The position numbers and the translations under genes are program-made. A stretch of DNA of 64,000 bases, taken from an uncultured Polaribacter sp. (GTDB lineage: Bacteria; Bacteroidota; Bacteroidia; Flavobacteriales; Flavobacteriaceae). The notes under the pieces were generated by a model. It had not been told where the DNA came from, did no database searches, and saw only the letters and a list, made by a program, of their open reading frames with translations. Position 1 is the stretch's first letter. The number at the start of each line of letters is the position of its first letter. Below are positions 1-8,807 of the stretch, one piece after another. The stretch covers positions 1-64,000 of the forward strand of contig NZ_CANNFF010000010.1 in the NCBI RefSeq assembly GCF_947503855.1, given 5' to 3'.

Positions 1-268
1 AGAATCCCTTTTTTGTGCAACTCATCAGGAACATCGTTTTGTACCACACCAGAAACGGCAGCTTGGAGCTCTCCATGTTCGTACCGCTGCGCAACGAGGT
101 GCGGAAACGGCAACCTTTGCATTCATAACTCCATTTACCCTGTAACCAATAATGGGAAGTGCCCCCGCATCGCTTGCAGACAACCCCTTCCTTATCACGC
201 TGCTCCTTGAAATGCAAACGACAATCTTCCTCCGAACCGAAATGAGCCGTAAAACTGAATATGTTCAT
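1..268 (-). CDS. IS1595-family transposase, N-terminal part (runs off left edge)
   Basis: Reading the minus strand from the ATG at 268 gives an open frame to the window edge, about 89 codons. It shows the zinc-ribbon start of IS1595 (ISXO2-like) transposases: an F.seeDC opening near residue 14, two CxxC-type pairs (CKRCGG and CKGC, near residues 32 and 52), then R.slrsGT and sSKLPF..WY. In this family the zinc ribbon precedes a DDE-like integrase core, which would lie left of the window. Base composition is richer in GC than the neighbouring genes, as expected for a mobile gene. Whether the element is complete cannot be judged, and no terminal inverted repeat was recognised on its right side. 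The family assignment rests on motif recall. Confidence 0.75.
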   Translation of the reverse strand, partial: MNIFSFTAHFGSEEDCRLHFKEQRDKEGVVCKRCGGTSHYWLQGKWSYECKGCRFRTSLRSGTNMESSKLPFLVWYKTMFLMSCTKKGF

Positions 269-615
269 AATCCCTGCTTTTTGAGCGCTAATATACTAAA
301 AATATTAGGTGTGTTTGCGGAGAATCAGAAAAAGAAGACATATTAGATGTTTTAGAACAACAAAAAATACATAAAAAAAGGTAGCAAATATATGTGGCTA
401 CCACAGCCAACGCGCAAGGCTATAAAGGTCACGCCCTACGGGTTTTGAAAAAAATCTCCACCCCAATATTATTTAAAAAAGAGGGTAGTATTTTTTCCAA
501 AAACCTTGACAGCCTTATCCACGCCACAAGAACATACGGCTTTCTTTTTTTATTGTTTTTCTTTTAAAAAATTAATGGTGCGAAGCGTAGCGAAGCAATT
601 TTAAATTGGATAGCT
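269..615. other. Noncoding, hairpin-rich, GC-richer patch
   Basis: No convincing gene lies between the transposase start and the first plus-strand gene. The stretch 380-540 is visibly richer in GC than its surroundings. It can fold as GGTAGC (380-385) with GCTACC (397-402), or alternatively TGGCT (395-399) with AGCCA (405-409). Near 580-596 there is a short direct repeat of GCGAAGC. The function is unknown: it could be the outer end of the insertion sequence, a structured leader of the next gene, or an old mobile-element scar. Confidence 0.5.
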
Positions 616-1089
616 ATGTCAACTTTTGAACTGAAAACACACCAAATCGGAAGAACCTATTCGCAACCTCATTTTTTTATCCTGAACAAAGGGCAAAACA
701 GCGGAAAGCCTTTAATAAATCCCTGTCCTAATTGCTTTGTGGTAACTGTACCAACCGAAGAAGAAAAACACACCCTTTATCATTTATCAATGATGTTGCA
801 AATAGGCGGTTTTTATGCTTATTATTTAAAAGGCAGTGTTATTCCGTTTATCTCAATAGATGATTGCAGAAACACCTTAAAAAATAGTTACACATCGTTG
901 TTAAATGATGAATTTGAGTTACAAAAGCATATTAATATAGTGTCAGCAATTTGTAAAAAAGAAGCTGAACTTAAAAAAGTAATTTCAAAAATGGCAGATT
1001 TAAAGGTGTCATACATACAAAATCTATTTTCTAAAAAGCAAAATCGGGCAACAAAGGGCAACAAAAACCAAATCAATCTATTAGCATAG
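616..1089 (+). CDS. DUF6943-like protein of unknown function
   Basis: A 157-residue protein with no signal peptide or membrane segment. The N-terminal part contains the stretch PHFFILNKGQNSGKPL (residues 19-34) followed by a CPNCF motif and a central GSVIPFI segment. This resembles the small Bacteroidota family I recall as DUF6943. The C-terminal third is lysine-rich and probably helical. In flavobacterial genomes such genes are commonly followed by a DUF6266 gene, which is the arrangement here (88 bp downstream). No function is known to me, and the CPNC pair alone does not establish metal binding. The assignment is by recall of sequence pattern; the coding call itself is firm because the frame is long, conserved-looking and has flavobacterial codon use. 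Confidence 0.7.
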   Translation: MSTFELKTHQIGRTYSQPHFFILNKGQNSGKPLINPCPNCFVVTVPTEEEKHTLYHLSMMLQIGGFYAYYLKGSVIPFISIDDCRNTLKNSYTSLLNDEFELQKHINIVSAICKKEAELKKVISKMADLKVSYIQNLFSKKQNRATKGNKNQINLLA

Positions 1090-1177
1090 TATTTGCCATA
1101 TATTACTTGTGTTGGTTAAAGACCGTACCAAGTCCGTACCAACTTCGAACAAGTATTAATTTTAAATTTTATATACA

Positions 1178-1819
1178 ATGGGTGTTATTTCACAAGGAAT
1201 CCTGGGCGGTGTATCAGGTAAAGTAGGAAACGTAGTTGGTGCTTCTTGGAAAGGTATTGACTATTTGAGAATTAAGCCTTCAAATGTGGCAAATCCACGA
1301 ACAGAAGGACAAGTTAACCAAAGAAACAAGTTTACTGTTACTTTGGAGTATCTTCAACCGAATTTAGGTTTTATCAAGAAAGGGTATAAATCTTATGCGG
1401 TGCAAAAAACAGAGTTTAATGCAGCAATGTCTTATGTATTGAATAATGCGATTACAGGAGCTGCACCAAACTTTACTGTAGATTATTCTTTAGCTTTATT
1501 AAGTAGAGGTAATCTATCTGGAGCATTGAACCCTGCAACAGATTTAGCAACTGCGGGACAAGTAGAATTTACTTGGGATGATAACTCTGCTGAAGGTAAT
1601 GCAAATGCAACTGATAAAGCAATGATTTTAGTTTACAATCCAAGTAAAAAAGAATCAATGTATATTCTTGATGGTGCTGATAGAACTGTAGGATCTCAAA
1701 TCATTACAATTCCAAGTACCTATGCAGGTGATACTGTTGAGCTTTTTATGGCATTTATTACTGCTGATGGTAGTATCGTCTCAAACAGCGTTTATTTAGG
1801 CTCTGGAACAGCTAATTAA
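1178..1819 (+). CDS. DUF6266-like protein
   Basis: A 213-residue protein beginning MGVISQGILGGVSGKVGNVVG, the hallmark N-terminus of the family I recall as DUF6266: a glycine-rich GilGgvsGkvGnvvG..WkgidylR.kPs segment, then a helical-looking middle and an Ig-like beta-rich C-terminal half (about residues 95-213, ending in SNSVYLGSG). There is no signal peptide. The family is widespread in Bacteroidota, often in several copies, and its function is unknown. It follows the DUF6943-like gene, and the intergenic stretch contains a short tandem repeat (ccgtaccaa twice, about 1125-1142). A strong hairpin terminator follows directly, so the pair probably forms its own transcription unit. Confidence 0.8.
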   Translation: MGVISQGILGGVSGKVGNVVGASWKGIDYLRIKPSNVANPRTEGQVNQRNKFTVTLEYLQPNLGFIKKGYKSYAVQKTEFNAAMSYVLNNAITGAAPNFTVDYSLALLSRGNLSGALNPATDLATAGQVEFTWDDNSAEGNANATDKAMILVYNPSKKESMYILDGADRTVGSQIITIPSTYAGDTVELFMAFITADGSIVSNSVYLGSGTAN

Positions 1820-1840
1820 CGGTTGATGTTTTTATGTATG

Positions 1841-1867
1841 AAACCACTCTTTATGAGTGGTTTTTTT
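1841..1867 (+). terminator. Intrinsic terminator after the DUF6266-like gene
   Basis: A perfect 9-bp stem, AAACCACTC (1841-1849) with GAGTGGTTT (1855-1863), a 5-nt loop and a run of seven T (1861-1867). It lies 22 bp past the stop codon. Confidence 0.9.
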
Positions 1868-2003
1868 ATGCTATATTCGTAATTGAATTTATTAATGATT
1901 GCCCTTAATTTACCCTTTTTGGGTGTTTTTTGTATCCTATTTGTTGCCCAAATGCTCTAACCCTAATAAATATAAGGTAAGTTACATATTGTATTGGAAA
2001 GTA

Positions 2004-2360
2004 ATGGTTATAGAAGATTTAATTGGAGAGTATCAAATTATTGGAAGTAACCAAGATGATTCTGAAAACACCTACAAAGGCATATTAAGTCTAAGCCTTG
2101 ATAGCAATCATAGAATTGATGCTAAATGGCTAATAAATAAAAGTCAACAACAATTTGGCAAAGGTTTTTTTAAGAATAATATATTGGTTATTAATTTTGA
2201 ATATCAAGGTGATGAAAACGAAATCTACAAAGGTGTTGTAGTTTATAAATGTATTACCAAAGATATTTTAGAGGGTTTTTGGTCTGAAGAATTTGGAAAC
2301 CCTAACTTTTTGGGACAAGAAAATTGTTTTAGATGTAAGGAAAAAGAAATTTTAAACTAA
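2004..2360 (+). CDS. Small hypothetical protein, beta-rich
   Basis: A 118-residue soluble protein. The open frame extends upstream to 1899, but the first 35 codons encode an unlikely hydrophobic/basic leader running straight out of the terminator region. The ATG at 2004 (MVIEDLIGEYQIIGSN) gives a normal cytoplasmic start, so I chose it. Alternating hydrophobic strands with repeated glycine turns (GEYQI, YKGILSLSL, GKGFFKNNILVINFEY, YKGVVVYK, LEGFW) suggest a small beta-barrel or sandwich, calycin-like in rhythm. That is inference only; I do not recognise a family. No partner gene is apparent. Confidence 0.55.
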   Translation: MVIEDLIGEYQIIGSNQDDSENTYKGILSLSLDSNHRIDAKWLINKSQQQFGKGFFKNNILVINFEYQGDENEIYKGVVVYKCITKDILEGFWSEEFGNPNFLGQENCFRCKEKEILN

Positions 2361-2499
2361 AAAAAAACACCTTTTTTCTATTGGTAAATTAGATGTAATG
2401 TCTTTGAATTTGTTGTTGGTGTAATCAATTAAAATAAAATACTTTTCTATCTTTTTTTGTAATTTAATTCTATTATCAAACAATATTTTTAGCCATAAA

Positions 2500-2528
2500 A
2501 AAACGCTCAAATAAATTTGAGCGTTTTT
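2500..2528. terminator. Bidirectional terminator between convergent genes
   Basis: A 12-bp perfect stem AAAACGCTCAAA (2500-2511) with TTTGAGCGTTTT (2517-2528, short loop), flanked by A-tracts on the left and T-tracts on the right. It can end both the plus-strand gene at 2360 and the minus-strand gene whose stop is at 2555. Confidence 0.9.
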
Positions 2529-2554
2529 AAAGTTTAAGGTATTAGTGTAAAAAA

Positions 2555-4477
2555 CTATTCCTTAATAAATTTTGCTGTACCTACTCTTCCTGCAGATTCA
2601 TACTTAATTAAATAAATACCTTTACTTAATTCTGAAATATCTAAACTAGTACTTGTATTATTAACTATAAAAGACTTTACCTTTCTACCTAACACGTTAA
2701 AAACATCTGCCTTAGTAATCGTTTCTTTTGCTGATATTTGTAATTGAGATTTAGCTGGATTAGGAAACATAGAAAAACCTAATAACTTATTATTATCTAC
2801 GCTTGCGGTACCGTCTCTATATATGTATATATTATCAACATAAACAACTCCTAAATTTGAAGTAATTAAATATTGTCCAACTTTGTCTCTAGATAAAGTA
2901 CCTCCGCCTGCAATAGTAAAACTTGATAAAGGTATATCATATGATATCCAACCTCCTGGGTTAGGATTTGGCAAAGCAGGACTTGAAGCATTAGTTGTAG
3001 AAAACTCTATTGCACTAGTCTCTCCTGCAGCTTCATTAGCATGGATAGATAATTTGTGATTAAAACTCCTGTCTAAAGTTTCTGTTTCTGTCCAAATATC
3101 AATATGTAAATGTGTAAAATCGGTTGCATTTATTCTATTACTAGTAAAATCTAGTGCTAAAAAAGTAGCATTTTGACCTGATGCAAATGAAACTTTTTTA
3201 ACGTTATTCCCAGCAATAGTCTCATCTGTATATTCAGCAGAATCCCAAGTTGTTCCAAATTCATCAAATGTTATATCATCATAAGCATCACTAAACAAAG
3301 AAATAACATCTGCAGCGTCTCTTGTTGGAGGAGTGGTTGGAGCATCTGTTGGAGCTGGATCTTCTGGAAGTGTTGTTGGTAAACCTTTAAGATTTTTTAT
3401 ATAAAAAACTCTACCATCAGGTGTACCATAACCATTAGCACTAGTATCCCAATTGGTATGGAGTGCAAAATCACTATAATCGCCGTTAGCTGGACCTTGA
3501 TTATCTAGGGTTTGATCAAAAGTAAATGTTAAAGTTTCCCATCCTGTTCCATTGTGGCTCACAGAAGTAACTGCATTTGGAGCCCCATCAACACCTCCTT
3601 GTGCTTTTGGTGCAATTGTTATAGCTGTAGTTGAATAAACATCTAACTGCATAGATAGCTGGGTAGCTGCTGTTAAAGTATAAGGAGTAGTTAAAATAAC
3701 GTTTGTACCTTGCCAAACCTCACCTGAACCATTTGTACTTGTTATTTTAACAACTTGAGTATTAGCATCTGTAGGATCAGCATCATAAACTGCACTTGTG
3801 CCTCCAAAAGCTCCTTCTAAACCAGTATCGTTAAATGACTCTAGCAAATCGTAAGTTGCCGTTTGACTACTATTTGCTGGGTTACTTACAACAACGCTAC
3901 CTAAATTACTTTCTTCAGCAGGATTTGCTATTAAACCAGTTACAGAAAAACCATACTGTATAATATGACCCGCAAGTAACTCACTTGCAGAAGCAGAAAC
4001 ACTAAAAGTACTAACTGCATCTGTTAAAGTGAATGTTTTATTTGTAACCGTTGCATAATTGTTACCTGGGTCTAAAGCTTTTATAAAAGCTTTTACGGTG
4101 TATCCAGAAGCTATTGTATAAGAATCTAAGTTTCCAGAAAAAGTTAAATCGGAGCCTGCTAAACTACTATCTTCTACAAAACCACTTACTTCAACGGTTT
4201 TGTTAGGAGTTTCTGAAGCGCTAAACCAACCAGCATCCCATGATGCTGCATTTTCAGCCCAAATTGCAAAATTGGGTTGCATAGTTAATACGTTTCCAGT
4301 AAATGTTGATTTATTTTTTGCAAAATCATAATCAAACCCAAATGCATAATTTCCGTCCGAAACATTAAATGCAGCTACATATGACTTCCAAGTCTTTGAG
4401 GCATCAACAGAAACTGTATTCTGCGATGTTAAAAGTGATGTAACAAATAACATCAATAGTAATGTAATTTTTTTCAT
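2555..4477 (-). CDS. Type IX-secreted glycan-binding protein of the laminarin locus
   Basis: A 640-residue secreted protein with no recognisable catalytic motif. The order is: signal peptide (1-18); an N-terminal beta-sandwich repeat region (about 20-200); a CBM-like domain (about 210-370, with VWQGTNVILTTPYTL and a terminal FYIKNLKG strand); a proline/threonine linker; a module opening PTRDAADVISLFSDAY (about 382-565, ending VVYVDNIYIYRDG); and a C-terminal sorting domain (about 570-640, FSMFPNPAKSQLQIS ... GIYLIKY). The sorting domain implies export by the type IX system and cell-surface anchoring or release. The PTR..DVIS.FS module recurs in two lipoproteins of this locus, so binding of beta-1,3-glucan is the likely role (inference). 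It is a single-gene unit with its own copy of the shared upstream motif (4544-4565). Confidence 0.85.
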   Translation of the reverse strand: MKKITLLLMLFVTSLLTSQNTVSVDASKTWKSYVAAFNVSDGNYAFGFDYDFAKNKSTFTGNVLTMQPNFAIWAENAASWDAGWFSASETPNKTVEVSGFVEDSSLAGSDLTFSGNLDSYTIASGYTVKAFIKALDPGNNYATVTNKTFTLTDAVSTFSVSASASELLAGHIIQYGFSVTGLIANPAEESNLGSVVVSNPANSSQTATYDLLESFNDTGLEGAFGGTSAVYDADPTDANTQVVKITSTNGSGEVWQGTNVILTTPYTLTAATQLSMQLDVYSTTAITIAPKAQGGVDGAPNAVTSVSHNGTGWETLTFTFDQTLDNQGPANGDYSDFALHTNWDTSANGYGTPDGRVFYIKNLKGLPTTLPEDPAPTDAPTTPPTRDAADVISLFSDAYDDITFDEFGTTWDSAEYTDETIAGNNVKKVSFASGQNATFLALDFTSNRINATDFTHLHIDIWTETETLDRSFNHKLSIHANEAAGETSAIEFSTTNASSPALPNPNPGGWISYDIPLSSFTIAGGGTLSRDKVGQYLITSNLGVVYVDNIYIYRDGTASVDNNKLLGFSMFPNPAKSQLQISAKETITKADVFNVLGRKVKSFIVNNTSTSLDISELSKGIYLIKYESAGRVGTAKFIKE

Positions 4478-4507
4478 AATTATAAAGTTTATTTAAATTG
4501 TTGTATA

Positions 4508-4515
4508 CAATATTA
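4508..4515 (-). promoter_or_regulatory. Probable -7 element of the secreted binding-protein gene
   Basis: On the minus strand it reads TAATATTG, 7 of 8 to the Bacteroidota -7 consensus TAnnTTTG. It lies 28 bp downstream of the shared motif and about 30 bp before the start codon at 4477. Confidence 0.55.
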
Positions 4516-4543
4516 ACTTTAATATATTCATTTTTAACATTTA

Positions 4544-4565
4544 ACACCTCAACAAAAAACATACA
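4544..4565 (-). promoter_or_regulatory. Shared laminarin-locus operator, copy 1
   Basis: The plus strand reads ACAC followed by CTCAACAAAAAACATACA, identical over 22 of 22 bases to the copy at 27223-27244 upstream of SusC. It sits upstream of the -7 element by 28 bp, a position suited to an activator. The likely binder is the HTH regulator encoded at 27372-30179 (inference). Confidence 0.75.
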
Positions 4566-4748
4566 AGAAATAAAAAAACTAAATTTAATATTTAAGGTAT
4601 TAAGATATTGTAGTGAAAACGGTACTTTACATTGAAATTATTATAAAAAAATAATATAATTTTACCAATAAAAAATAACTATGTATTGTTAATGTATGGG
4701 TAAAAAAAGATTGGTGAATTCTAAAAATTTAACAAGTAGTTAGAAACT

Positions 4749-4780
4749 AAAAAACCCTTTAAATAACTTATATTTAAAGG
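4749..4780 (-). terminator. Terminator of the long laminarin enzyme operon
   Basis: A perfect 10-bp stem CCTTTAAATA (4756-4765) with TATTTAAAGG (4771-4780). On the minus strand it is followed by GTTTTTT. It lies 36 bp after the stop of the cytoplasmic GH17. The rest of the interval 4478-4815 holds the promoter and operator of the next unit and no gene. Confidence 0.85.
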
Positions 4781-4815
4781 ATTAATAAATATATTTTATA
4801 ATTGAATAAGATGTT

Positions 4816-5724
4816 TTAAAATTTTAGTTTTTCGTTTTTATCCCATACCCCCCAATAAGCTCCAACATCTCCTTCATCTCCAGTTTTCCAAGATTCATCA
4901 AAAGATGAAAAGTAAAAAATATCTACGTTGTCTTTTTGAGACCATTTTTGAGTGTTTATAAAATATCTTATTGCATTTTCTTCATTAGAATCTGCTGCTA
5001 CTTCAGATCCCCCCTTACTTGGCCAACCCGTTTCTGTAATAATTACTTTTTTACCTTTTGCAGCTTTTGTAGCTTGGTAAAACATTTGTTGCATGTGATT
5101 TAAAGAATCGTCTATATGACATCCTTCCCAATATGGGTAACAGTTTGATAGAATTATATCGCTAATTTCTACCAGTTCTGGGTGTCTAGAAAATTCGTAG
5201 TAAGCATCTACATAACCCACTGCAACATCTGGTAGTGTTTCTTTTACTCTTTTAATGTAGGCTAACAGTTGTTCTAAAGTTAATTCGTTTCTGTATAAAA
5301 CCTCGTTACCAACTGCAGCAATATCTATGTAACCTTGCTTACCTAATTGAATTAATGCTTCTATTTCTTGCTCATTTTTTTCTAAATCATCACTTAACCA
5401 AGCCCCCACCATATTTTTTAATCCATGTTTTTGTGCGATTCTTGGTATGTGTTCATTACCTTCTATACAAGAAAAAGAACGGATCCATTTTGTATAGGGT
5501 TTTAATATTTTAATACGTCTTTCTACCTGCTCTTCTGTAATAGTGTCTCCTGGCTCTTGACCATCTTCATACATACTAAAACAAATACCATGCATTCCTT
5601 GGTTTAAAACCTCTTTCCATTGTGATTTTAAATCTTCTAATGAATATTTCGAAAAATCTTTACCTCGGTAACCACTATAATTGGTGGTATTTACTAAATA
5701 ATTATGTTTACCTCTATAAGACAT
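4816..5724 (-). CDS. GH17 family beta-1,3-glucan hydrolase, cytoplasmic
   Basis: A 302-residue single-domain (beta/alpha)8 protein. The GH17 signature residues are visible: the acid/base Glu141 in AAVGNEVLYR and the nucleophile Glu231 in IITETGWPSKGG. There is no signal peptide or lipobox: it starts MSYRGKHNYLVNTTNYSG, so it should act in the cytoplasm. GH17 enzymes cleave or transglycosylate beta-1,3-glucans. Here it would shorten imported laminari-oligosaccharides for the GH149 phosphorylase of the same operon (inference). It is the last gene of the operon, 11 bp after the transporter gene and ahead of a strong terminator. Exact specificity (endo, exo or transferase) cannot be read from sequence. 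Confidence 0.9.
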   Translation of the reverse strand: MSYRGKHNYLVNTTNYSGYRGKDFSKYSLEDLKSQWKEVLNQGMHGICFSMYEDGQEPGDTITEEQVERRIKILKPYTKWIRSFSCIEGNEHIPRIAQKHGLKNMVGAWLSDDLEKNEQEIEALIQLGKQGYIDIAAVGNEVLYRNELTLEQLLAYIKRVKETLPDVAVGYVDAYYEFSRHPELVEISDIILSNCYPYWEGCHIDDSLNHMQQMFYQATKAAKGKKVIITETGWPSKGGSEVAADSNEENAIRYFINTQKWSQKDNVDIFYFSSFDESWKTGDEGDVGAYWGVWDKNEKLKF

Positions 5725-5735
5725 TATTCTTTATT

Positions 5736-7301
5736 TTATAATTCGCCTCTACGTTTTACTAAAACCTCTTTAATTTCTTTAGCTCTTTTTTCATTTAAAC
5801 TATATTTCCACATGACAAACATTGCTAATGCTGCTGTACTTGCAGGTACTACAATATCTGCAATTCTTAACGATGTCATTGTTTCTAGTGCTTGCTCTGT
5901 AATGTTTTGATCAAAACCAACAAATTTTAGTATTACACCACTTAAAATAATTGCAATTGCTTGCCCTAACTTTACCATCCACCAGTAAATGGCTCCAAAA
6001 GTTCCTTCTTTTCTAGGCATTCCATTTTCTAATTCATCTAAATCACAAACATCTGCAGTCATAGACATCATTAGGGTAAATAAACCTCCCATACCAAAAG
6101 CAAAAAATGGTATTGGTAAAAAGATAAGCCATGGTATTCCGTTACTGGCATCTATACTAAACCAAGACATACCAATAGTATCTAAATAAGGATTTAAAAA
6201 TTCAAAAATAGAAGCCACACCATTGGTCATTGATTCTCCTAAAGCTGTTTCATTAAAGCTTTTATTTAGAGCAATATCAAAACCCCACCATTTTAGAACG
6301 TAACCGATTATCGACAAAAATGTAGAAATTAAAAAAGCATTTCTTTTTCCCCATTTTGTTGCCATTTTAGATACAATTGGTATTACTATAAAAGCAGTAA
6401 TTACCGCATTTAAAGTATTAAACCAAGCTGGCCAAGTACCTGCTTGCTCCCAACTACCGTGATTCATGTAAAAAACAATGATAAATACAGAAAATGCAGC
6501 CACTAATTGAAACCCATTAAATACTAAAAAAGTAGCACCACAAAGTTTCATAAAAGGCTTGTTTTTGGATACTTGTTTGATTGCTTTAAATAACTCTTTA
6601 AAGTTAGATGCAAGTGTTTTAAGGGTAATAACCTGTCTATTATCCATATTTGCAGAATCTATACCTTTACAGAAAAATGCAGGTAAAACTCCAAATAATA
6701 TACATACACCACCTACAATTATTGCCATTGTTCTTACCCCTTGTGCAGGATTGTCAAACGTATTTACATCTGGAATAATTACATACAACCAAGGAACTAT
6801 CATCCACGCAATTTGCCCCATACTATTTGCAAGACTCATTAATCTTGTTCTTTCATTATAATCTGATGTCATTTCATATCCTAAACCAACTAATGGTGTT
6901 GCAAACATGGTGTTTCCTACCAAAAACAGAATTTGCAAAATCATTACATACCAAAAGTTAAAGGTTTGTGATGCGTTTTCATCTAATTGCCACATTAAAA
7001 TAAATAGGATTCCACTTATTATTGCCCCTGTAAAAATATAAGGTCTTCTTCTACCAAAACGAGATTTTGTATTATCTGAAATAAAGCCCATAATGGGGTC
7101 TGTTAAAGCATCAAAAACTCGGGGTAAACCGCCTAATAAACCAGCCCAAACAGGATCCATACCAAAAGCTGTTAAAATAAATACCTGGAGATACACACCC
7201 AATACACCTGGTAAAAGGTTTAATACAAAGTGACCAGAACCAAATGCTGCTTTTTGTCCAAAAGGTACTTTTCCTCTTGCTGTTGTTTTAATATTAGACA
7301 T
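5736..7301 (-). CDS. MFS sugar transporter, GPH (glycoside-pentoside-hexuronide:cation) type
   Basis: A 521-residue integral membrane protein with about twelve hydrophobic segments. GPH features are present: GHFVLNLLPGVLG at the first helix, then RVFDALTDPIMGFISDNTKSRFGRRRPYI in the loop after helix 2, with the conserved Asp-Pro pair and the basic RFGRRRPY motif. Family members are cation-coupled symporters of sugars and short glycosides. Its place between GH30 and the cytoplasmic GH17 of the laminarin operon suggests inner-membrane import of laminari-oligosaccharides (inference). The gap to the next gene is 11 bp and to the preceding gene 10 bp, so co-translation within one message is likely. 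The length is slightly above the usual 450-500 residues because of a long loop (about residues 340-385). Confidence 0.9.
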   Translation of the reverse strand: MSNIKTTARGKVPFGQKAAFGSGHFVLNLLPGVLGVYLQVFILTAFGMDPVWAGLLGGLPRVFDALTDPIMGFISDNTKSRFGRRRPYIFTGAIISGILFILMWQLDENASQTFNFWYVMILQILFLVGNTMFATPLVGLGYEMTSDYNERTRLMSLANSMGQIAWMIVPWLYVIIPDVNTFDNPAQGVRTMAIIVGGVCILFGVLPAFFCKGIDSANMDNRQVITLKTLASNFKELFKAIKQVSKNKPFMKLCGATFLVFNGFQLVAAFSVFIIVFYMNHGSWEQAGTWPAWFNTLNAVITAFIVIPIVSKMATKWGKRNAFLISTFLSIIGYVLKWWGFDIALNKSFNETALGESMTNGVASIFEFLNPYLDTIGMSWFSIDASNGIPWLIFLPIPFFAFGMGGLFTLMMSMTADVCDLDELENGMPRKEGTFGAIYWWMVKLGQAIAIILSGVILKFVGFDQNITEQALETMTSLRIADIVVPASTAALAMFVMWKYSLNEKRAKEIKEVLVKRRGEL

Positions 7302-7311
7302 ATTTTATAAT

Positions 7312-8796
7312 TTAGTTAATTAATATTGTTTGTAATGCTTGTTGATCTATGTTTATAGTAATTTCTTTTTCTTTAAATTTTAATGTAAAGCTCTTCGCTT
7401 TTTTACCCTCATTAAATACAATTACAGCTATAGAACCATCTTTATTTTGTGCTGCTGTAACTTGTAACTCTTTATCTGAATTTTCTAATCCAATAACTTT
7501 TGCTTCTGGTCTAATAAATTTACTAAAGTGCGCCATTGTGTAATATAATGGTGTAAAATATACTTCGTCTTTATCTGGATCTACAATAATGGGTGCTACA
7601 CACCAGTTTTTAAACCAATTTGGGCCACCTTGTCTATCTAAAACCATATTCCAATCTACCCAACCATCTACCCAGTTATTTAAACAACCAATAATATCTC
7701 TTGCATATCTATTTACAGGCGCATACTTTGGATGTAAATACTTTTGATCTTCTGGAGCCCAATCCCAACCCCAATCTGTGGATTCTTTTGACCAATACCA
7801 AACATCATTTTTCCACTCAGGCACTTGAGAATCTATACAACCTTCTGTTTCTATTAAATATTTATTTGGTGCTTTGTTATGCGAATATTGTAGTTCTTCC
7901 GGAAATACCTCATAAGTGCTTTCGTACCAATGAATTGCGGTACCATCAAAGTATTTAGAAGAGGCTTCATCTCTATACATTTCATCTACCCATTCTTTTA
8001 AGCCTGCTCTATTTTGATCGTACCCTAAAATAATTTTATCACCATAACCCTCTACTTCTAACTTTGGTCCTAAATGAAATTGAACAAAATCTGTCATTTC
8101 TTTAGGTGTAAAATGCATAGACTCCCAATTATTACCATTTCCATGAGGTTCATTTTCTACTGTAAAACCCCAGATATCAATTCCTTCTTGTTGGTAAGCA
8201 TCTAAATATTTAGAGAAAAATAACGCCCAAGTATCATAATATTTTGGCAATAATTTACCGCCAACCCATTCTTTGTTATCTTTCATCCAAGGGGCAGCTG
8301 TCCAAGGTGATGCAAATATTTTAAAACCATCTTCAGATACTTTTAGAGCATCTTTTATCATCGGTATTAAATCATCTATATCATCTTTTATAGTAAAGTG
8401 TTCTAGATTTATATCATCTTCAACTGGAGAATATGAATATTGAGATAGTGAAAAATCGCAAGAATTCATGTGAGTTCTTGTTAATGAGTAGTTAGCACCT
8501 TGTTTTGAAAAATAGGCTTGTAAAATAGTATCTCTATTTTTTTTACTTAATTTATTTAATAAATATGCAGATGACTCTGTAAATGCGCCTCCAAAACCTG
8601 TAATTGTTTGAAATGTTTTTGAAGGATCTAATGCTATGATAGAACTCTTTTCTGCCGATTTAAAATTAGTGATTTTTGCTAATTTATTGCCTGCAGCAGA
8701 AGTTTCATAAACTTCCACAGCAAGTGTATTATCTTTTTGTGTGCAACTCATTATAGCTAATAAAAAAAGTGTCGTAAAAAAAATATTGAATTTCAT
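7312..8796 (-). CDS. GH30 lipoprotein, likely laminarin side-chain beta-1,6-glucosidase/glucanase
   Basis: A 494-residue lipoprotein (lipobox IMSC, Cys18). The TIM barrel with flanking beta-domain is typical of GH30: FQTITGFGGAFTESSAY (62-78), acid/base Glu216 in FTVENEPHGN, nucleophile Glu318 in LIETEGC, and a C-terminal beta-sandwich (about 420-494). GH30 members of laminarin loci in marine flavobacteria (for example FbGH30 of Formosa) remove beta-1,6-linked glucose branches; others are endo-beta-1,6-glucanases. Here it most likely debranches laminarin at the outer membrane. The gap is 10 bp to the transporter gene and 11 bp from the GH17 gene. Family assignment is firm; the precise subfamily and specificity are inferred from context. 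Confidence 0.92.
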   Translation of the reverse strand: MKFNIFFTTLFLLAIMSCTQKDNTLAVEVYETSAAGNKLAKITNFKSAEKSSIIALDPSKTFQTITGFGGAFTESSAYLLNKLSKKNRDTILQAYFSKQGANYSLTRTHMNSCDFSLSQYSYSPVEDDINLEHFTIKDDIDDLIPMIKDALKVSEDGFKIFASPWTAAPWMKDNKEWVGGKLLPKYYDTWALFFSKYLDAYQQEGIDIWGFTVENEPHGNGNNWESMHFTPKEMTDFVQFHLGPKLEVEGYGDKIILGYDQNRAGLKEWVDEMYRDEASSKYFDGTAIHWYESTYEVFPEELQYSHNKAPNKYLIETEGCIDSQVPEWKNDVWYWSKESTDWGWDWAPEDQKYLHPKYAPVNRYARDIIGCLNNWVDGWVDWNMVLDRQGGPNWFKNWCVAPIIVDPDKDEVYFTPLYYTMAHFSKFIRPEAKVIGLENSDKELQVTAAQNKDGSIAVIVFNEGKKAKSFTLKFKEKEITINIDQQALQTILIN

Positions 8797-8807
8797 TTTA
8801 ATAATAT

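Noticed and set aside
1899-2003. N-terminal extension of the small hypothetical protein
   Set aside because: The first 35 codons start inside the run-out of a terminator and encode an unlikely leader. The internal ATG at 2004 fits better.
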